Assembly: GCF_045866565.1 (NCBI RefSeq) | Contig: NZ_BAAFZV010000001.1 | Span: forward strand, 124,001 to 188,000 | From: Cognatilysobacter claricitrinus | GTDB lineage: Bacteria > Pseudomonadota > Gammaproteobacteria > Xanthomonadales > Xanthomonadaceae | DNA length: 64,000 bases | Direction: 5' to 3' | Shown: piece by piece, positions 33,632-41,645 of the stretch | Layout: every line of letters begins with the position of its first letter | Position numbering within the stretch: position 1 is the first letter of the stretch | Notes under the pieces: model-generated | Told to the model about the DNA's origin: nothing | Seen by the model: the letters and a program-made list of their open reading frames with translations, nothing else | The model's database searches: none | Program-made: the position numbers and the translations under genes

Positions 33632-34087
33632 TCAGGTCGCGATGTAGGGCGGCGGACCCTGTGCACCGAGTGCAGGCACCGGCGCGGCGGTAGCGCGTTG
33701 CACGACCGCGCGCACCGACCACGGCGCGAGCGCGAGCGGCGCCGCGGGCGACCACGACACGCGGGAGGCATCGGTCAGGCCCGACAGCAGCGGGCAATAC
33801 GGACAATCGTGGCTGTCGTGCGACGGCGCGCGTTCGGGAGCCGGCGCGCGCGCCGCCATGCGCGCCATCATCGCCATGTGCACGCGATGCTGTTCCGGCG
33901 TCATGCCAGCCATGTCGTGCATCGACATCCCGTGCATCGATTGCTGCATTGTGTGCGAGGGCGTGGCCTCGCCATCGGCACAGGCGACCGGACCCGCGCC
34001 GAGCCGGCCGATCGTCGGCAACAACGCGAGCAGCAACACCGCCACGAGGGCGAGCACTGCGGACGGTGTGCGGGCGACGGCGGGCAT
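33632..34087 (-). CDS. DUF2946-type small membrane-anchored protein, Met/His-rich
   Basis: About 151 residues. A hydrophobic N-terminus (AVLALVAVLLLALLP) acts as signal or anchor; it is followed by a Met/His-rich stretch (HTMQQSMHGMSMHDMAGM, then HRVHMAMMARMAAR) and the cysteine motif HDCPYCPLL that characterises DUF2946 proteins, which occur beside copper genes and copper-related TonB receptors. The ATG at 34087 is chosen because the hydrophobic segment follows at once; an ATG at 34135 with GAGG upstream would add 16 polar residues. It is the first gene of the set, 81 bases before the receptor. Copper delivery or sensing in the periplasm is an inference. Confidence 0.78.
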   Translation of the reverse strand: MPAVARTPSAVLALVAVLLLALLPTIGRLGAGPVACADGEATPSHTMQQSMHGMSMHDMAGMTPEQHRVHMAMMARMAARAPAPERAPSHDSHDCPYCPLLSGLTDASRVSWSPAAPLALAPWSVRAVVQRATAAPVPALGAQGPPPYIAT

Positions 34088-34248
34088 GGCGCTATTGTCT
34101 CCCCGCGCGGCCGGCAGCGTCTTGGCGTCGATCAAGCCTCACGACGGCCGGAAGGATTCTGCGGGGCGCATTCGGCGAAAAGTCCCGCGTGCTCGGATGG
34201 CGCGTCAGTCCGTCGCGATGGGCTTACGAAGCGCGCCCGGCGCATGAA

Positions 34249-34324
34249 TGGTGGGTCGTGATGGATTCGAACCATCGACCAGCGGATTAAAAGTCCGATG
34301 CTCTACCGACTGAGCTAACGACCC
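34249..34324 (-). tRNA. tRNA-Lys (anticodon UUU)
   Basis: A complete cloverleaf reads on the minus strand: acceptor arm GGGTCGT with ACGACCC, D-arm AGCTCAGTCGGTAGAGC, anticodon loop CTTTTAA with TTT, and T-arm GGTTCGAATCC. The 3' CCA is encoded. 76 bases. It closes the tol-pal-que block as in P. aeruginosa and precedes the DUF2946 gene on the same strand. Confidence 0.98.
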
Positions 34325-34376
34325 ACATAGCCCGGCGTCGCCGGGGGCGCGATCTTACCGCAGACGCCCGCTGGCT

Positions 34377-35078
34377 TCAGCCCGCGACGTAGCGCGTGGG
34401 GTCGGCGACACCGGCCGCTTCGAAACCCTGCGCGCGCAGGCGGCAGGCGTCGCACTGCCCGCAGGCGCGGCCGTCGGCGTCGGCCTGGTAGCACGACACG
34501 GTGAGCCCGAAATCCACGCCGAGGCGTACGCCTTCACGCGCGATGTCGGCCTTGCTCATGAACTGCAGCGGTGCGTGCACGCGCAGGCCGGCGCCTTCGA
34601 CGCCCGCCTTGGTCGCGAGGTTGGCGAGGCGCTCGAACGCGGCGACAAACTCGGGGCGGCAGTCCGGATAACCCGAATAGTCGACCGCGTTCACGCCGCA
34701 GAAGATGTCGTTCGCACCGAGCACCTCGGCCCAGCCGAGCGCGATCGACAGCATGATGGTGTTGCGCGCCGGCACGTAGGTGACCGGGATGCTCGAACCG
34801 GTATCGCCGGAGGTCGGCACGTCGATCGCGCTATCGGTCAGCGCCGAACCGCCGATGGTGCCGAGGTCGACCACGACCGTCTTGTGCTCGATCACGCCGA
34901 GCGAGTGGGACACGCGCGCCGCTGCGTCGAGCTCCGAGGTATGCCGCTGGCCGTAGCGAACGCTCAGCGCGTAGACGTCGAACCCCTGCGCCTTCGCCAT
35001 GGCGACGACGACAGCGGAATCCATGCCGCCGGAAAGAAGAACGACGGCCCTGCGGGCGGGGAAGGAAGTGGATGTCAT
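34377..35078 (-). CDS. queC: 7-cyano-7-deazaguanine synthase QueC
   Basis: ATP-dependent enzyme that turns 7-carboxy-7-deazaguanine into preQ0 for queuosine in tRNA. The 233 residues show the PP-loop VVLLSGGMDSAVV and the zinc site in SCYQADADGRACGQCDACRL (C...C..C..C). The ATG at 35078 is chosen; the frame can also be read from a TTG three bases earlier. It follows queE by 100 bases, and the two form the preQ0 part of the pathway; queD and folE are not in the window. No preQ1 riboswitch structure was recognised before it. Confidence 0.96.
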   Translation of the reverse strand: MTSTSFPARRAVVLLSGGMDSAVVVAMAKAQGFDVYALSVRYGQRHTSELDAAARVSHSLGVIEHKTVVVDLGTIGGSALTDSAIDVPTSGDTGSSIPVTYVPARNTIMLSIALGWAEVLGANDIFCGVNAVDYSGYPDCRPEFVAAFERLANLATKAGVEGAGLRVHAPLQFMSKADIAREGVRLGVDFGLTVSCYQADADGRACGQCDACRLRAQGFEAAGVADPTRYVAG

Positions 35079-35178
35079 CAAGGCGTCGAACGAAAGAATG
35101 CGGAGTCATGCGACGAGCGGATGCCGACGCGCGCTGCGTGGACATGCACCGGAGCGATGCATCACGCCGCGCGACACG

Positions 35179-35853
35179 TCAACGCCCGGGTTCGTCGCCC
35201 CAGAGGATCTTGTGCAGCTGCAGCTGGAAGCGCACCGGCAGCCGGTCGTCGACGATCCACTGCGCGAGTTCGCGGGGCGCGACCTGGCCGAAACTCGGCG
35301 AGAACAGCACGTCGCAGCGCGAGGTCAGTGCATGCTCGGCGACGATGGCACGCGACCACTCGTAGTCCTCGCGCGAGCAGATCACGAACTTGATCTCGTC
35401 GTGCGGCGTCAGCAGCGGGATGTTCTCCCAGCGGTTGCGGTGTACTTCGGCCGAGCCGGGCGTCTTGATGTCGACGACGCGCGATACGCGTGGATCGACG
35501 TCGCCGACGTCGAGCGCGCCGGAGGTTTCCAGCGACACCGCGTAGCCGGCGTCGCACAGGCGCTTCAGCAGGATCGTGCAGCGCTTCTGCGCCAGCGGCT
35601 CGCCGCCTGTCACGCACACGTGGCGGACGCCGAGGCGCGCGACTTCGGCGAGGATCGCGTCGATCTCCCACCAGTCGCCGCCGTGGAACGAATACGTGGT
35701 GTCGCAGTACTGGCAGCGCAGCGGACAGCCGGTGAGGCGCACGAAGACGGTCGGCCAGCCGACGCTGTTCGACTCGCCCTGCAGGGACAGGAATATCTCG
35801 GTCAGCCGCAGGCGCTCCGGCGCTGCGGCGGCCGCGGTGACGGGGACGCTCAT
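35179..35853 (-). CDS. queE: 7-carboxy-7-deazaguanine synthase QueE
   Basis: Radical-SAM enzyme contracting carboxytetrahydropterin to 7-carboxy-7-deazaguanine. The 224 residues show EIFLSLQGESNSVGWPTVFV, then the cluster motif CPLRCQYC (CxxxCxxC, standard spacing), and VCVTGGEPL. It lies between cpoB and queC in the same direction. No ribosome site is visible before ATG 35853, while a TAAAAT element sits exactly 7-12 bases upstream, which suggests a leaderless transcript beginning at the start codon. Confidence 0.95.
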   Translation of the reverse strand: MSVPVTAAAAAPERLRLTEIFLSLQGESNSVGWPTVFVRLTGCPLRCQYCDTTYSFHGGDWWEIDAILAEVARLGVRHVCVTGGEPLAQKRCTILLKRLCDAGYAVSLETSGALDVGDVDPRVSRVVDIKTPGSAEVHRNRWENIPLLTPHDEIKFVICSREDYEWSRAIVAEHALTSRCDVLFSPSFGQVAPRELAQWIVDDRLPVRFQLQLHKILWGDEPGR

Positions 35854-35859
35854 CCGGCG

Positions 35860-35865
35860 ATTTTA
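35860..35865 (-). promoter_or_regulatory. -10 element abutting queE, predicting a leaderless messenger
   Basis: On the minus strand TAAAAT spans positions -12 to -7 counted from the A of the queE ATG as +1. No -35 match is seen 16-18 bases upstream. The absence of a Shine-Dalgarno site agrees with leaderless translation. Confidence 0.4.
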
Positions 35866-35914
35866 CCGCCCCGCCCGCCCCGGCCGGCGCAGGCGAGCGT
35901 GCCCGTTCAGGCGA

Positions 35915-36751
35915 TCAGCGACCCAGTGCGCGCAGGCGGTCGGCTGCGGACCGGGCCGCATCGGTGCCCGGATAGTGGGCGACCACGTCCGCGTAGGCGC
36001 CGCGGGCCGCATCGTCGTCGTGCAGGTTCTGGCGGGTCAGGCCGAGCTTGAGGGCCGCGCCCGGCGCTTTGTCGTGGGTCGGAAAGCGGTCCAGCAACTG
36101 CGTGAACGGCTCGATCGCCTGCGCATAGTTGTGCGTGGCGTAGTAGCTCTCGCCCAGCCAGTAAAGCGCGTTCGGCGCGTACACGCCGCCCGGGTAACGG
36201 TCGAGAAAGTCGGAGAACAGGCGTGATGCATCGGCGTAGCTGCCGGCCTTCAGCGCATCGAACGCGGCGTTGTAGGCAGCCAGTTCGGCGCCGGTCGGCG
36301 TCGCGCTGCCGGCGGCGGCCGCGGGGGCCGGCTTCGTCGCTTTCGCCGGTGCGGCCGTGCCGGCCGGCGGTTTGGCGGTGGCCGGGGGACGCGCTGCTGC
36401 GACCGCGCCTGTCGCACCGGCCTTGGCCGTGGACGCGGGCGATGCCGCGGGCGCAGGCGCCGCGCCGCCTTCTAGGCGCTGCAGGCGGCCGTCGACATCG
36501 AGGTACTGCGTGCGCAGCGACGCGCGGAGTTGTTCGTTCGCCTGCTGCGATTCCTCGAGCTGGCCACGCAGCGACTGCACTTCGTTGCGCAGCTGCGCGA
36601 TCTGGTTCACCAGGTCCACGTTCTGCGGATTTGCCGCACGCACCTCGAGCGCGGCGACACGGTCGGCAAGGCTTGCGCGCTGCGCGGCCGCCGGAAACGG
36701 CGCGACGAGGACCAGTGCGATGGCGAGCGCGAGTGCGCGCGGTGCGGTCAT
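35915..36751 (-). CDS. cpoB: Cell division coordinator CpoB (YbgF)
   Basis: Periplasmic partner of TolA and PBP1B that links outer-membrane constriction to septal peptidoglycan synthesis. The 278 residues show a signal peptide (ALALAIALVLVAPFPAAA), a coiled-coil segment (about 28-80), an Ala/Pro/Lys-rich linker of about 70 residues and C-terminal TPR repeats such as YNAAFDALKAGSYADASRLF and APNALYWLGESYYATHNYAQ. The ATG at 36751 is chosen, with GGGGAA 5 bases upstream; a longer frame to 36937 lacks support. It is the last gene of the tol-pal set; a hairpin after pal may lower its transcription. PBP1B (mrcB) is at 10256. Confidence 0.94.
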   Translation of the reverse strand: MTAPRALALAIALVLVAPFPAAAQRASLADRVAALEVRAANPQNVDLVNQIAQLRNEVQSLRGQLEESQQANEQLRASLRTQYLDVDGRLQRLEGGAAPAPAASPASTAKAGATGAVAAARPPATAKPPAGTAAPAKATKPAPAAAAGSATPTGAELAAYNAAFDALKAGSYADASRLFSDFLDRYPGGVYAPNALYWLGESYYATHNYAQAIEPFTQLLDRFPTHDKAPGAALKLGLTRQNLHDDDAARGAYADVVAHYPGTDAARSAADRLRALGR

Positions 36752-36833
36752 GACGATTCCCCGGGGTTCCGATCGTGCGATCGAGTATGCCGCGTGCGGG
36801 CGGCGATCCGACTGTCGCGTCGATGAATGCGCG

Positions 36834-36869
36834 TCGCAAACGGAAACGGGCCGCGCGTGGCGGCCCGTT
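36834..36869 (-). terminator. Candidate intrinsic terminator after pal
   Basis: AACGGGCCGC and GCGGCCCGTT (plus positions 36845-36854 and 36860-36869) form a perfect 10-bp stem with a 5-base loop. On the minus strand it is followed by TCCGTTTGCG, a broken T-run. It stands 19 bases after the pal stop, between pal and cpoB. It may act as a partial terminator that sets the pal:cpoB ratio. Confidence 0.55.
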
Positions 36870-36888
36870 CGCGACGAACGCGTATCGG

Positions 36889-37416
36889 TCAGCGCGCGCT
36901 GTAGCTGATTTCGACGCGACGGTTCTTCGACCAGCAACCTTCACCGGAATCGGTGCAGATCGGCTTCTCTTCGCCGAAGCTGTTCGTGGTGATCTGCGAC
37001 GACTGGCCGCCCGCGGCCTGCATCGCCGAAGACACCGCATTCGCGCGGCGCTCGCCCAGCGCGAGGTTGTAGTCGCGGCTGCCGCGCTCGTCGGCGTGGC
37101 CGTCGAGCGTCATGCGCGAGGACGGGCGGTCGCGCAGGTACTTCGCGTGGCAGTTCACGATCGCCTGGAATTCCGGCTTCAGCGTGTCCTGGTCCAGATC
37201 GAAGTACACGATGCGCTGACGCAGGCAGGTGTCGGTGTCGAGATCGTTCGGGCCGTACATGCCGGCGGTGGTCGGGCCGTTGTCGATCACGGGCTGCGTG
37301 GTGCCGACGGTGCCGTTGTCGACGGGCGGCGTTTCCTTGACCTTCTTCGAGCACGCCATCGCGAGGGTGCACATCGCGGCGACGATCAGGAGCTTGCTGG
37401 CGGACTTGGCGTTCAT
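36889..37416 (-). CDS. pal: Peptidoglycan-associated lipoprotein Pal
   Basis: Outer-membrane lipoprotein that binds peptidoglycan and TolB/TolA. The 175 residues have a lipobox ending at C22 (TLAMAC), a short linker, and an OmpA-like domain with IVYFDLDQDTLKPEF and LDGHADERGSRDYNLALGE, including the Asp and Arg that hold diaminopimelate. The C-terminal CTDSGEGCWSKNRRVE carries two extra cysteines that probably bond. The start at 37416 gives the lipobox directly; the longer frame to 37632 is antisense noise in tolB. It follows tolB by 43 bases. Confidence 0.96.
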   Translation of the reverse strand: MNAKSASKLLIVAAMCTLAMACSKKVKETPPVDNGTVGTTQPVIDNGPTTAGMYGPNDLDTDTCLRQRIVYFDLDQDTLKPEFQAIVNCHAKYLRDRPSSRMTLDGHADERGSRDYNLALGERRANAVSSAMQAAGGQSSQITTNSFGEEKPICTDSGEGCWSKNRRVEISYSAR

Positions 37417-37459
37417 TCGTGATTTCCTTCGTTGGCGTTTCGGATGGACGTCGGCCGCG

Positions 37460-38767
37460 TCAGCGCGGCGTGCGGTATGGGCCCCAGGCCGGCTCGCGGA
37501 CGTCGCCATCCGCGAGTACGAGGCGCTGGCGGACGCGGGCGTCGGCCGACAGCGCGTACAACACGCCGCGTCCGCCTTCGCGCGCGGCGTAGATGAGCAT
37601 GCTCGCGTTGGGCGCGAAGCTCGGGGATTCATCGAGGTTGCCGGGCGACAACAGGCTCCAGCGCGCGCTGCCGAGGCTCGAGTCCATCAGCGCGATGCGA
37701 TACGTGTTGCCGGCGCCCTGCGCGGTGGCGATCTTCTTGCCGTCGTACGAGACCGTGGCGCTCGCGTTGTACGACCCCTGGAAGCTCACGCGCGTCGCGC
37801 TGCCGCCGGATGCCGACGCACTGTAGATCTGCGGGCGGCCGCCGCGGTCGGAGGTGAAGTAGATGCGCGAACCATCCGCGCTCCACGTCGGTTCGGTGTC
37901 GATCGAATAATGGTTCGTGACCTGCGTCAGCGCGCGGCTGCCGAGGTCCATCACGTAAACCTCGGGATTACCCGAGCGCGACAGCGTCATCGCGAGGCGA
38001 CGACCGTCCGGCGAGAACTCCGGCGAACCGTTGATGCCGCGGAAGTGCGCGACGACGTCGCGCGCACCGGTCGCGATGGTCTGGATGTAGATCGCCGAGT
38101 TGCCGCCCTCGAAACCAACATAGGCCAGGCGCGCGCCGTCCGGGCTCCACGACGGCGACATCAGCGGTTCGGTCGAACGCACCACGGTCTGCGGGTTGTA
38201 GCCATCGCTGTCGGCCACGACCAGCGCGTAACGCGCGCCGTTGCCGGCCCCGCTCTGCGTCACGTAGGCGATGCGGGTGAAGAACGCGCCGCGCACACCG
38301 GTGACCTTCTCGTAGATCGCGTCGGCGATCTGGTGCGCGACGTCGCGCATCTGCCCGCTGCGCGCGGTGAGCGCGAAGCCAAGGAGACGCGTCTGCTTGG
38401 CGACGTCCAGCAGTTCGTATTCGACGCGGAATGCGCCGCCGCCCGCATCGAGCACGCGGCCGACGACGACGTAGTCCTGGTTGATTGCGCGCCAGACCGG
38501 ATAGTTGACGTCTTCGCCGCGCGTAGGCCGTTCCGGCAGGCCGTCGACCGGCAACGACTTGAACTGGCCGGAGCGATTGAGGTCCGCCGCGACGATTGCG
38601 GCCTCGTCGGTGGCGCCGGTGCCGTTCTGGAACGGCACTACCGCGATCGGCAGCGCGGCCGCGTTGCCGCCGACGATGTCGATCTCAAGGCCCTGCTGTT
38701 GCGCGCCCGCGGCCATCGGCAACAGGCAGGCGAAGCACAGGATCAGACACGAAACCAGACGACCCAT
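37460..38767 (-). CDS. tolB: Tol-Pal system protein TolB
   Basis: Periplasmic beta-propeller of the Tol-Pal system, binding Pal and TolA. The 435 residues show a signal peptide (LILCFACLLPMAAGA), an N-terminal alpha/beta domain with PIAVVPFQN, and six WD-like repeats such as MSPSWSPDGARLAYVGFEGG, PEFSPDGRRLAMTLSRSG and EPTWSADGSRIYFTSDRGG. Length is normal (E. coli 430). AGAGGA lies 6 bases before the ATG. A 108-base gap from tolA may hold a promoter, but I found no good match. Confidence 0.97.
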   Translation of the reverse strand: MGRLVSCLILCFACLLPMAAGAQQQGLEIDIVGGNAAALPIAVVPFQNGTGATDEAAIVAADLNRSGQFKSLPVDGLPERPTRGEDVNYPVWRAINQDYVVVGRVLDAGGGAFRVEYELLDVAKQTRLLGFALTARSGQMRDVAHQIADAIYEKVTGVRGAFFTRIAYVTQSGAGNGARYALVVADSDGYNPQTVVRSTEPLMSPSWSPDGARLAYVGFEGGNSAIYIQTIATGARDVVAHFRGINGSPEFSPDGRRLAMTLSRSGNPEVYVMDLGSRALTQVTNHYSIDTEPTWSADGSRIYFTSDRGGRPQIYSASASGGSATRVSFQGSYNASATVSYDGKKIATAQGAGNTYRIALMDSSLGSARWSLLSPGNLDESPSFAPNASMLIYAAREGGRGVLYALSADARVRQRLVLADGDVREPAWGPYRTPR

Positions 38768-38875
38768 CGCGATTCCTCTCGTTCCGGCGGGCGCATACAG
38801 GTAGCAGCCCGTTCGTGAATCCTAGCTCACACCTGAACCGTTTAGCGTCTTGACAGCGGACGCATCGCCCGCCGT

Positions 38876-39769
38876 TCAGGGCGCGCGGAAATTGAGCGTG
38901 AGCTCGCGCTTGAAGACTTTCTCGAAGCCCGCGTACGGCAACGGCTGCGCCTTGAGCACCGCGGCCTCGATCGATCGGCGGCCCGCCTCGTCGTAGACGC
39001 AGGGCGAGGTGACCTGCGCGTCGATCACTTCGCCACCGGGAAGCTGGCGGATCACGAGCCGGCACATCGCATTGGGCGGGATGTTGTCGGGACGCACCCA
39101 TTTCGCTCGGATCGCCTCCTGCAGCGCGGACGCATAGCGACCGAGCAGCCCGTCGTCCGCCGGCCCGCTGCCTGCGGCCTGCGCATCGGCCTCGGCGGCC
39201 AGCTGCGACGCCGACGCGGCGCGCGGCGCGGTCAACTGGGCAAGACGCTGCTCCGCCGCCATCGCTTCGCGCGACGCCGCGGCGCGGCGACGACGGATCT
39301 CCGCCAGCTGCGCTTCCTTCTGGTCCTGCTGACGCTGCTGCGCCTGCTGCTGCGCGTCGACCGGCGTGGTGAGGTCGGCCTGGTCCTGGCGATGCTTCTC
39401 GTCCTGCACCTTGGTTTCGGTCGCCTTCTGCGGCGTCGGCGTGTCGACCACCGCCTGCTGCTCGACCTCGTCCGGCTGCGTCAGCTGTTGCTGCGGCTTG
39501 GGCTGCGCCTCCGGCGGCGCGGTTTCGGGCTCGGGCTCCGGCACGGGTTCGGGCAGCGCGTCCTCGACGGGTTCCGGGCGATGGCGCAGCGTGCGCTGCA
39601 TCGCCGACGACAGCTGGCCGACGTCGACGACATCCGCCGCCATGCCGCCGGCGCTGGCCTGCATCAGGTCGTGCGGCCGCATCGCGAACCACAGCAGCAA
39701 CGCCAGCACGACGTGCAACCCGATCGCCAACGCGATCGCGGTGGCGTCGTCGGCCGGGCGGACCTTCAC
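38876..39769 (-). CDS. tolA: Cell envelope integrity protein TolA
   Basis: Inner-membrane protein that spans the periplasm and is energised by TolQR. The 297 residues show a membrane helix (about 12-30, IALAIGLHVVLALLLWF), a long Pro/Glu then Gln/Ala/Lys-rich helix region, and a C-terminal TonB-like domain with AMCRLVIRQLPGGEVIDAQV and two cysteines (about C229 and C250) that probably form the usual disulfide. It is shorter than E. coli TolA (421) because domain II is shorter. It overlaps tolR by 4 bases. Confidence 0.93.
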   Translation of the reverse strand: MKVRPADDATAIALAIGLHVVLALLLWFAMRPHDLMQASAGGMAADVVDVGQLSSAMQRTLRHRPEPVEDALPEPVPEPEPETAPPEAQPKPQQQLTQPDEVEQQAVVDTPTPQKATETKVQDEKHRQDQADLTTPVDAQQQAQQRQQDQKEAQLAEIRRRRAAASREAMAAEQRLAQLTAPRAASASQLAAEADAQAAGSGPADDGLLGRYASALQEAIRAKWVRPDNIPPNAMCRLVIRQLPGGEVIDAQVTSPCVYDEAGRRSIEAAVLKAQPLPYAGFEKVFKRELTLNFRAP

Positions 39770-40203
39770 TTCGCCTGGCCCTTCGGCGAGCTGATCAGCG
39801 ACACCTTGTCGACGCCCGCCTTCTTCAGCAGGTCGATGGCGTCGGTGACGGTCTGGTAGCTCGCCTTCGCATCGGCGCCGATCAGCACCTGCGCGTCATG
39901 GTTCTGCGCGACGATCGTCGACAGCCGCGCGGTGAGCTGCGCGCCGGTCACGGCCTCGTTGCTGCCGGCCTTCACCGCGAGGAAGTAGTTGCCGTCGGCA
40001 TCGACCTGCACGACCACCGGATCGGTCTTCTGCTGCAGCGACTTCGCGTTCGACTTCGGCAGATCCACGTCGACGCCGAGGTTCAGCAGCGGCGCGGTGA
40101 TCATGAAGATGACGAGCAGCACGAGCATCACGTCGATGTACGGCACGACGTTGATCTCGGACTTGAGCTTGCGGCGACGATGCCGCCTGAGCGCGAGCGA
40201 CAT
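39766..40203 (-). CDS. tolR: Tol-Pal biopolymer transporter TolR
   Basis: ExbD/TolR-family inner-membrane protein that with TolQ harvests the proton gradient. The 145 residues have one membrane helix with the essential Asp in VPYIDVMLVLLVIFM (D24) and a periplasmic domain ending in IDLLKKAGVDKVSLIS. It overlaps tolA by 4 bases and follows tolQ by 3, so the three are made together. Confidence 0.97.
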   Translation of the reverse strand: MSLALRRHRRRKLKSEINVVPYIDVMLVLLVIFMITAPLLNLGVDVDLPKSNAKSLQQKTDPVVVQVDADGNYFLAVKAGSNEAVTGAQLTARLSTIVAQNHDAQVLIGADAKASYQTVTDAIDLLKKAGVDKVSLISSPKGQAK

Positions 40204-40206
40204 GGC

Positions 40207-41004
40207 TCAGCCCTCGAGGTGCGATTGTCGCTGCAGGATGGACGAGAACTCTTCAGCGAACGCCTCGTAGCGCGACGCGAGCCGCTCCACCGCGGTCGCG
40301 AACCGGTTGTACGCCCACACCGCGGGAATCGCCACGAACAGACCCATCGCGGTGGCGAGCAGCGCTTCGGAAATACCCGGCGCAACGTCCTTGATACCGA
40401 CCTGCTGCGAACTCGCAAGCAGCGAATGCATCGTCACCATGATGCCGAATACGGTGCCGACCAGTCCGATGTAAGGCGACGTCGAGCCGATGTTGGCGAG
40501 CAGTTCGAGATTGTGTTCCAGCGAGTCGAGTTCGCGCGACGCGGTGGCGCGCATGCCGCGCTGCGCGGCTTCGAGCTGTGCATCGGTATCGGCGCCGCGG
40601 CGCTGGCGCAGGCGGTTGAAGTCGCGGAAACCGGCTTCGAAGATCGCTTCCATGCCGCCGACGTCGCGCCCTCGGCCGCTGGCGCCTTCGTAGAGCTTGG
40701 TGAGTTCGGAACCCGACCAGAAACGCTCCTCGAACTGCACCGCTTCGCGCTTGGCGCGACGCAGCAGCGCCGACTTGCGGAAGATGATCACCCACGAGCC
40801 GATCGACGCGACGATCAGCAGCAGCATGATCAGCTGCACCGGAAGGCTGGCGTGCGTGACCAGCTGCACGAGGTCGAGCGAGCCGGCCGGCGTCGCCGCG
40901 GTTGTCGCGGCCTGTGCGGCGTCGGCGAGCGGGTGCGCATCGACAGGCGTCGCGTCCGGCAACGCGCTCGGTGCGGACTGCAGCATCAGCGACATCGCGC
41001 TCAT
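40207..41004 (-). CDS. tolQ: Tol-Pal proton channel subunit TolQ
   Basis: ExbB/TolQ-family inner-membrane subunit. About 265 residues with three membrane helices: the first near 50-70 (LPVQLIMLLLIVASIGSWVI), the other two in the C-terminal half (SPYIGLVGTVFGIMVTMHSL and ISEALLATAMGLFVAIPAVW). Residues of helix 3 that line the channel are kept. The start at 41004 has GGAGG 7 bases upstream; three further ATGs follow within 6 codons. The N-terminus is some 30 residues longer than in E. coli. Confidence 0.96.
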   Translation of the reverse strand: MSAMSLMLQSAPSALPDATPVDAHPLADAAQAATTAATPAGSLDLVQLVTHASLPVQLIMLLLIVASIGSWVIIFRKSALLRRAKREAVQFEERFWSGSELTKLYEGASGRGRDVGGMEAIFEAGFRDFNRLRQRRGADTDAQLEAAQRGMRATASRELDSLEHNLELLANIGSTSPYIGLVGTVFGIMVTMHSLLASSQQVGIKDVAPGISEALLATAMGLFVAIPAVWAYNRFATAVERLASRYEAFAEEFSSILQRQSHLEG

Positions 41005-41092
41005 CGGGCGGCCTCCATGGCCAGGTGCGTGAGGAGCGTGCGCGGGCGATGCGATGCGGTCATTCGGGCTCTCCGGTCCATGCGGCGGACGG

Positions 41093-41497
41093 TCAGATCG
41101 GGGTTTGAAGGGCGGCGAGCTGCGCGTGCAGCCCGGCCGGGATCGGCGCGGGACGGAACGTCGCCGCATCGAGTGCAGCGATTCGGACCGTGGCGTCGAG
41201 AAGACGTTCCCCGTCGCGGTCGATCGACTGCCGGAACATCAGGCTTGCGCGGCGGCATTCGGCCAACTCGCAACGCACGTCTAGGGCGTCGTCGAGGCGT
41301 GCGGGCTTGAGGAAATCGAGCGTCATCGCGCGCACCGCGAACACCAGGCCCGCGGCCTGCAGCGACGCCTGTCCATGGCCGTTCGCGCGCATCCACTCCG
41401 AGCGCGCGCGCTCGAGGAAGGCGACATAGCGCGCGTGGTAGACCACGCCGCCGGCGTCGGTGTCTTCCCAGTAGATGCGGACCGGAAGGCTGAACAT
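41093..41497 (-). CDS. ybgC: Acyl-CoA thioesterase YbgC
   Basis: Hot-dog fold thioesterase, first gene of the tol-pal cluster in many gammaproteobacteria. The 134 residues show the motif YWEDTDAGGVVYHARYVAF with the active-site Asp, and the line RARSEWMRANGHGQASLQAA. The ATG at 41497 is chosen since homology starts at FSLPVRIYWED. It lies 88 bases before tolQ and 148 bases after ruvB on the same strand. Substrate in the cell is uncertain; short acyl-CoA or ACP-bound acyl chains are the family options. Confidence 0.94.
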   Translation of the reverse strand: MFSLPVRIYWEDTDAGGVVYHARYVAFLERARSEWMRANGHGQASLQAAGLVFAVRAMTLDFLKPARLDDALDVRCELAECRRASLMFRQSIDRDGERLLDATVRIAALDAATFRPAPIPAGLHAQLAALQTPI

Positions 41498-41645
41498 GCG
41501 CTCCGTGCGGTGCGTGCGGGGGCGGGCCAGTCTACCCGCCGCGCGACGACGGGATCGACCGCACGGTTCGCGCGGCATTCAGTCGGCGGCGGATTGCACG
41601 GCCGTGCGTCATTACGACGGCGAGGTCGCCACCCGGATTACGCGG

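Noticed and set aside
35079..35178. Possible preQ1 riboswitch before queC
   Set aside because: No conserved preQ1 aptamer hairpin with the A-rich tail was recognisable in the 100-base gap, and the same holds before queE.
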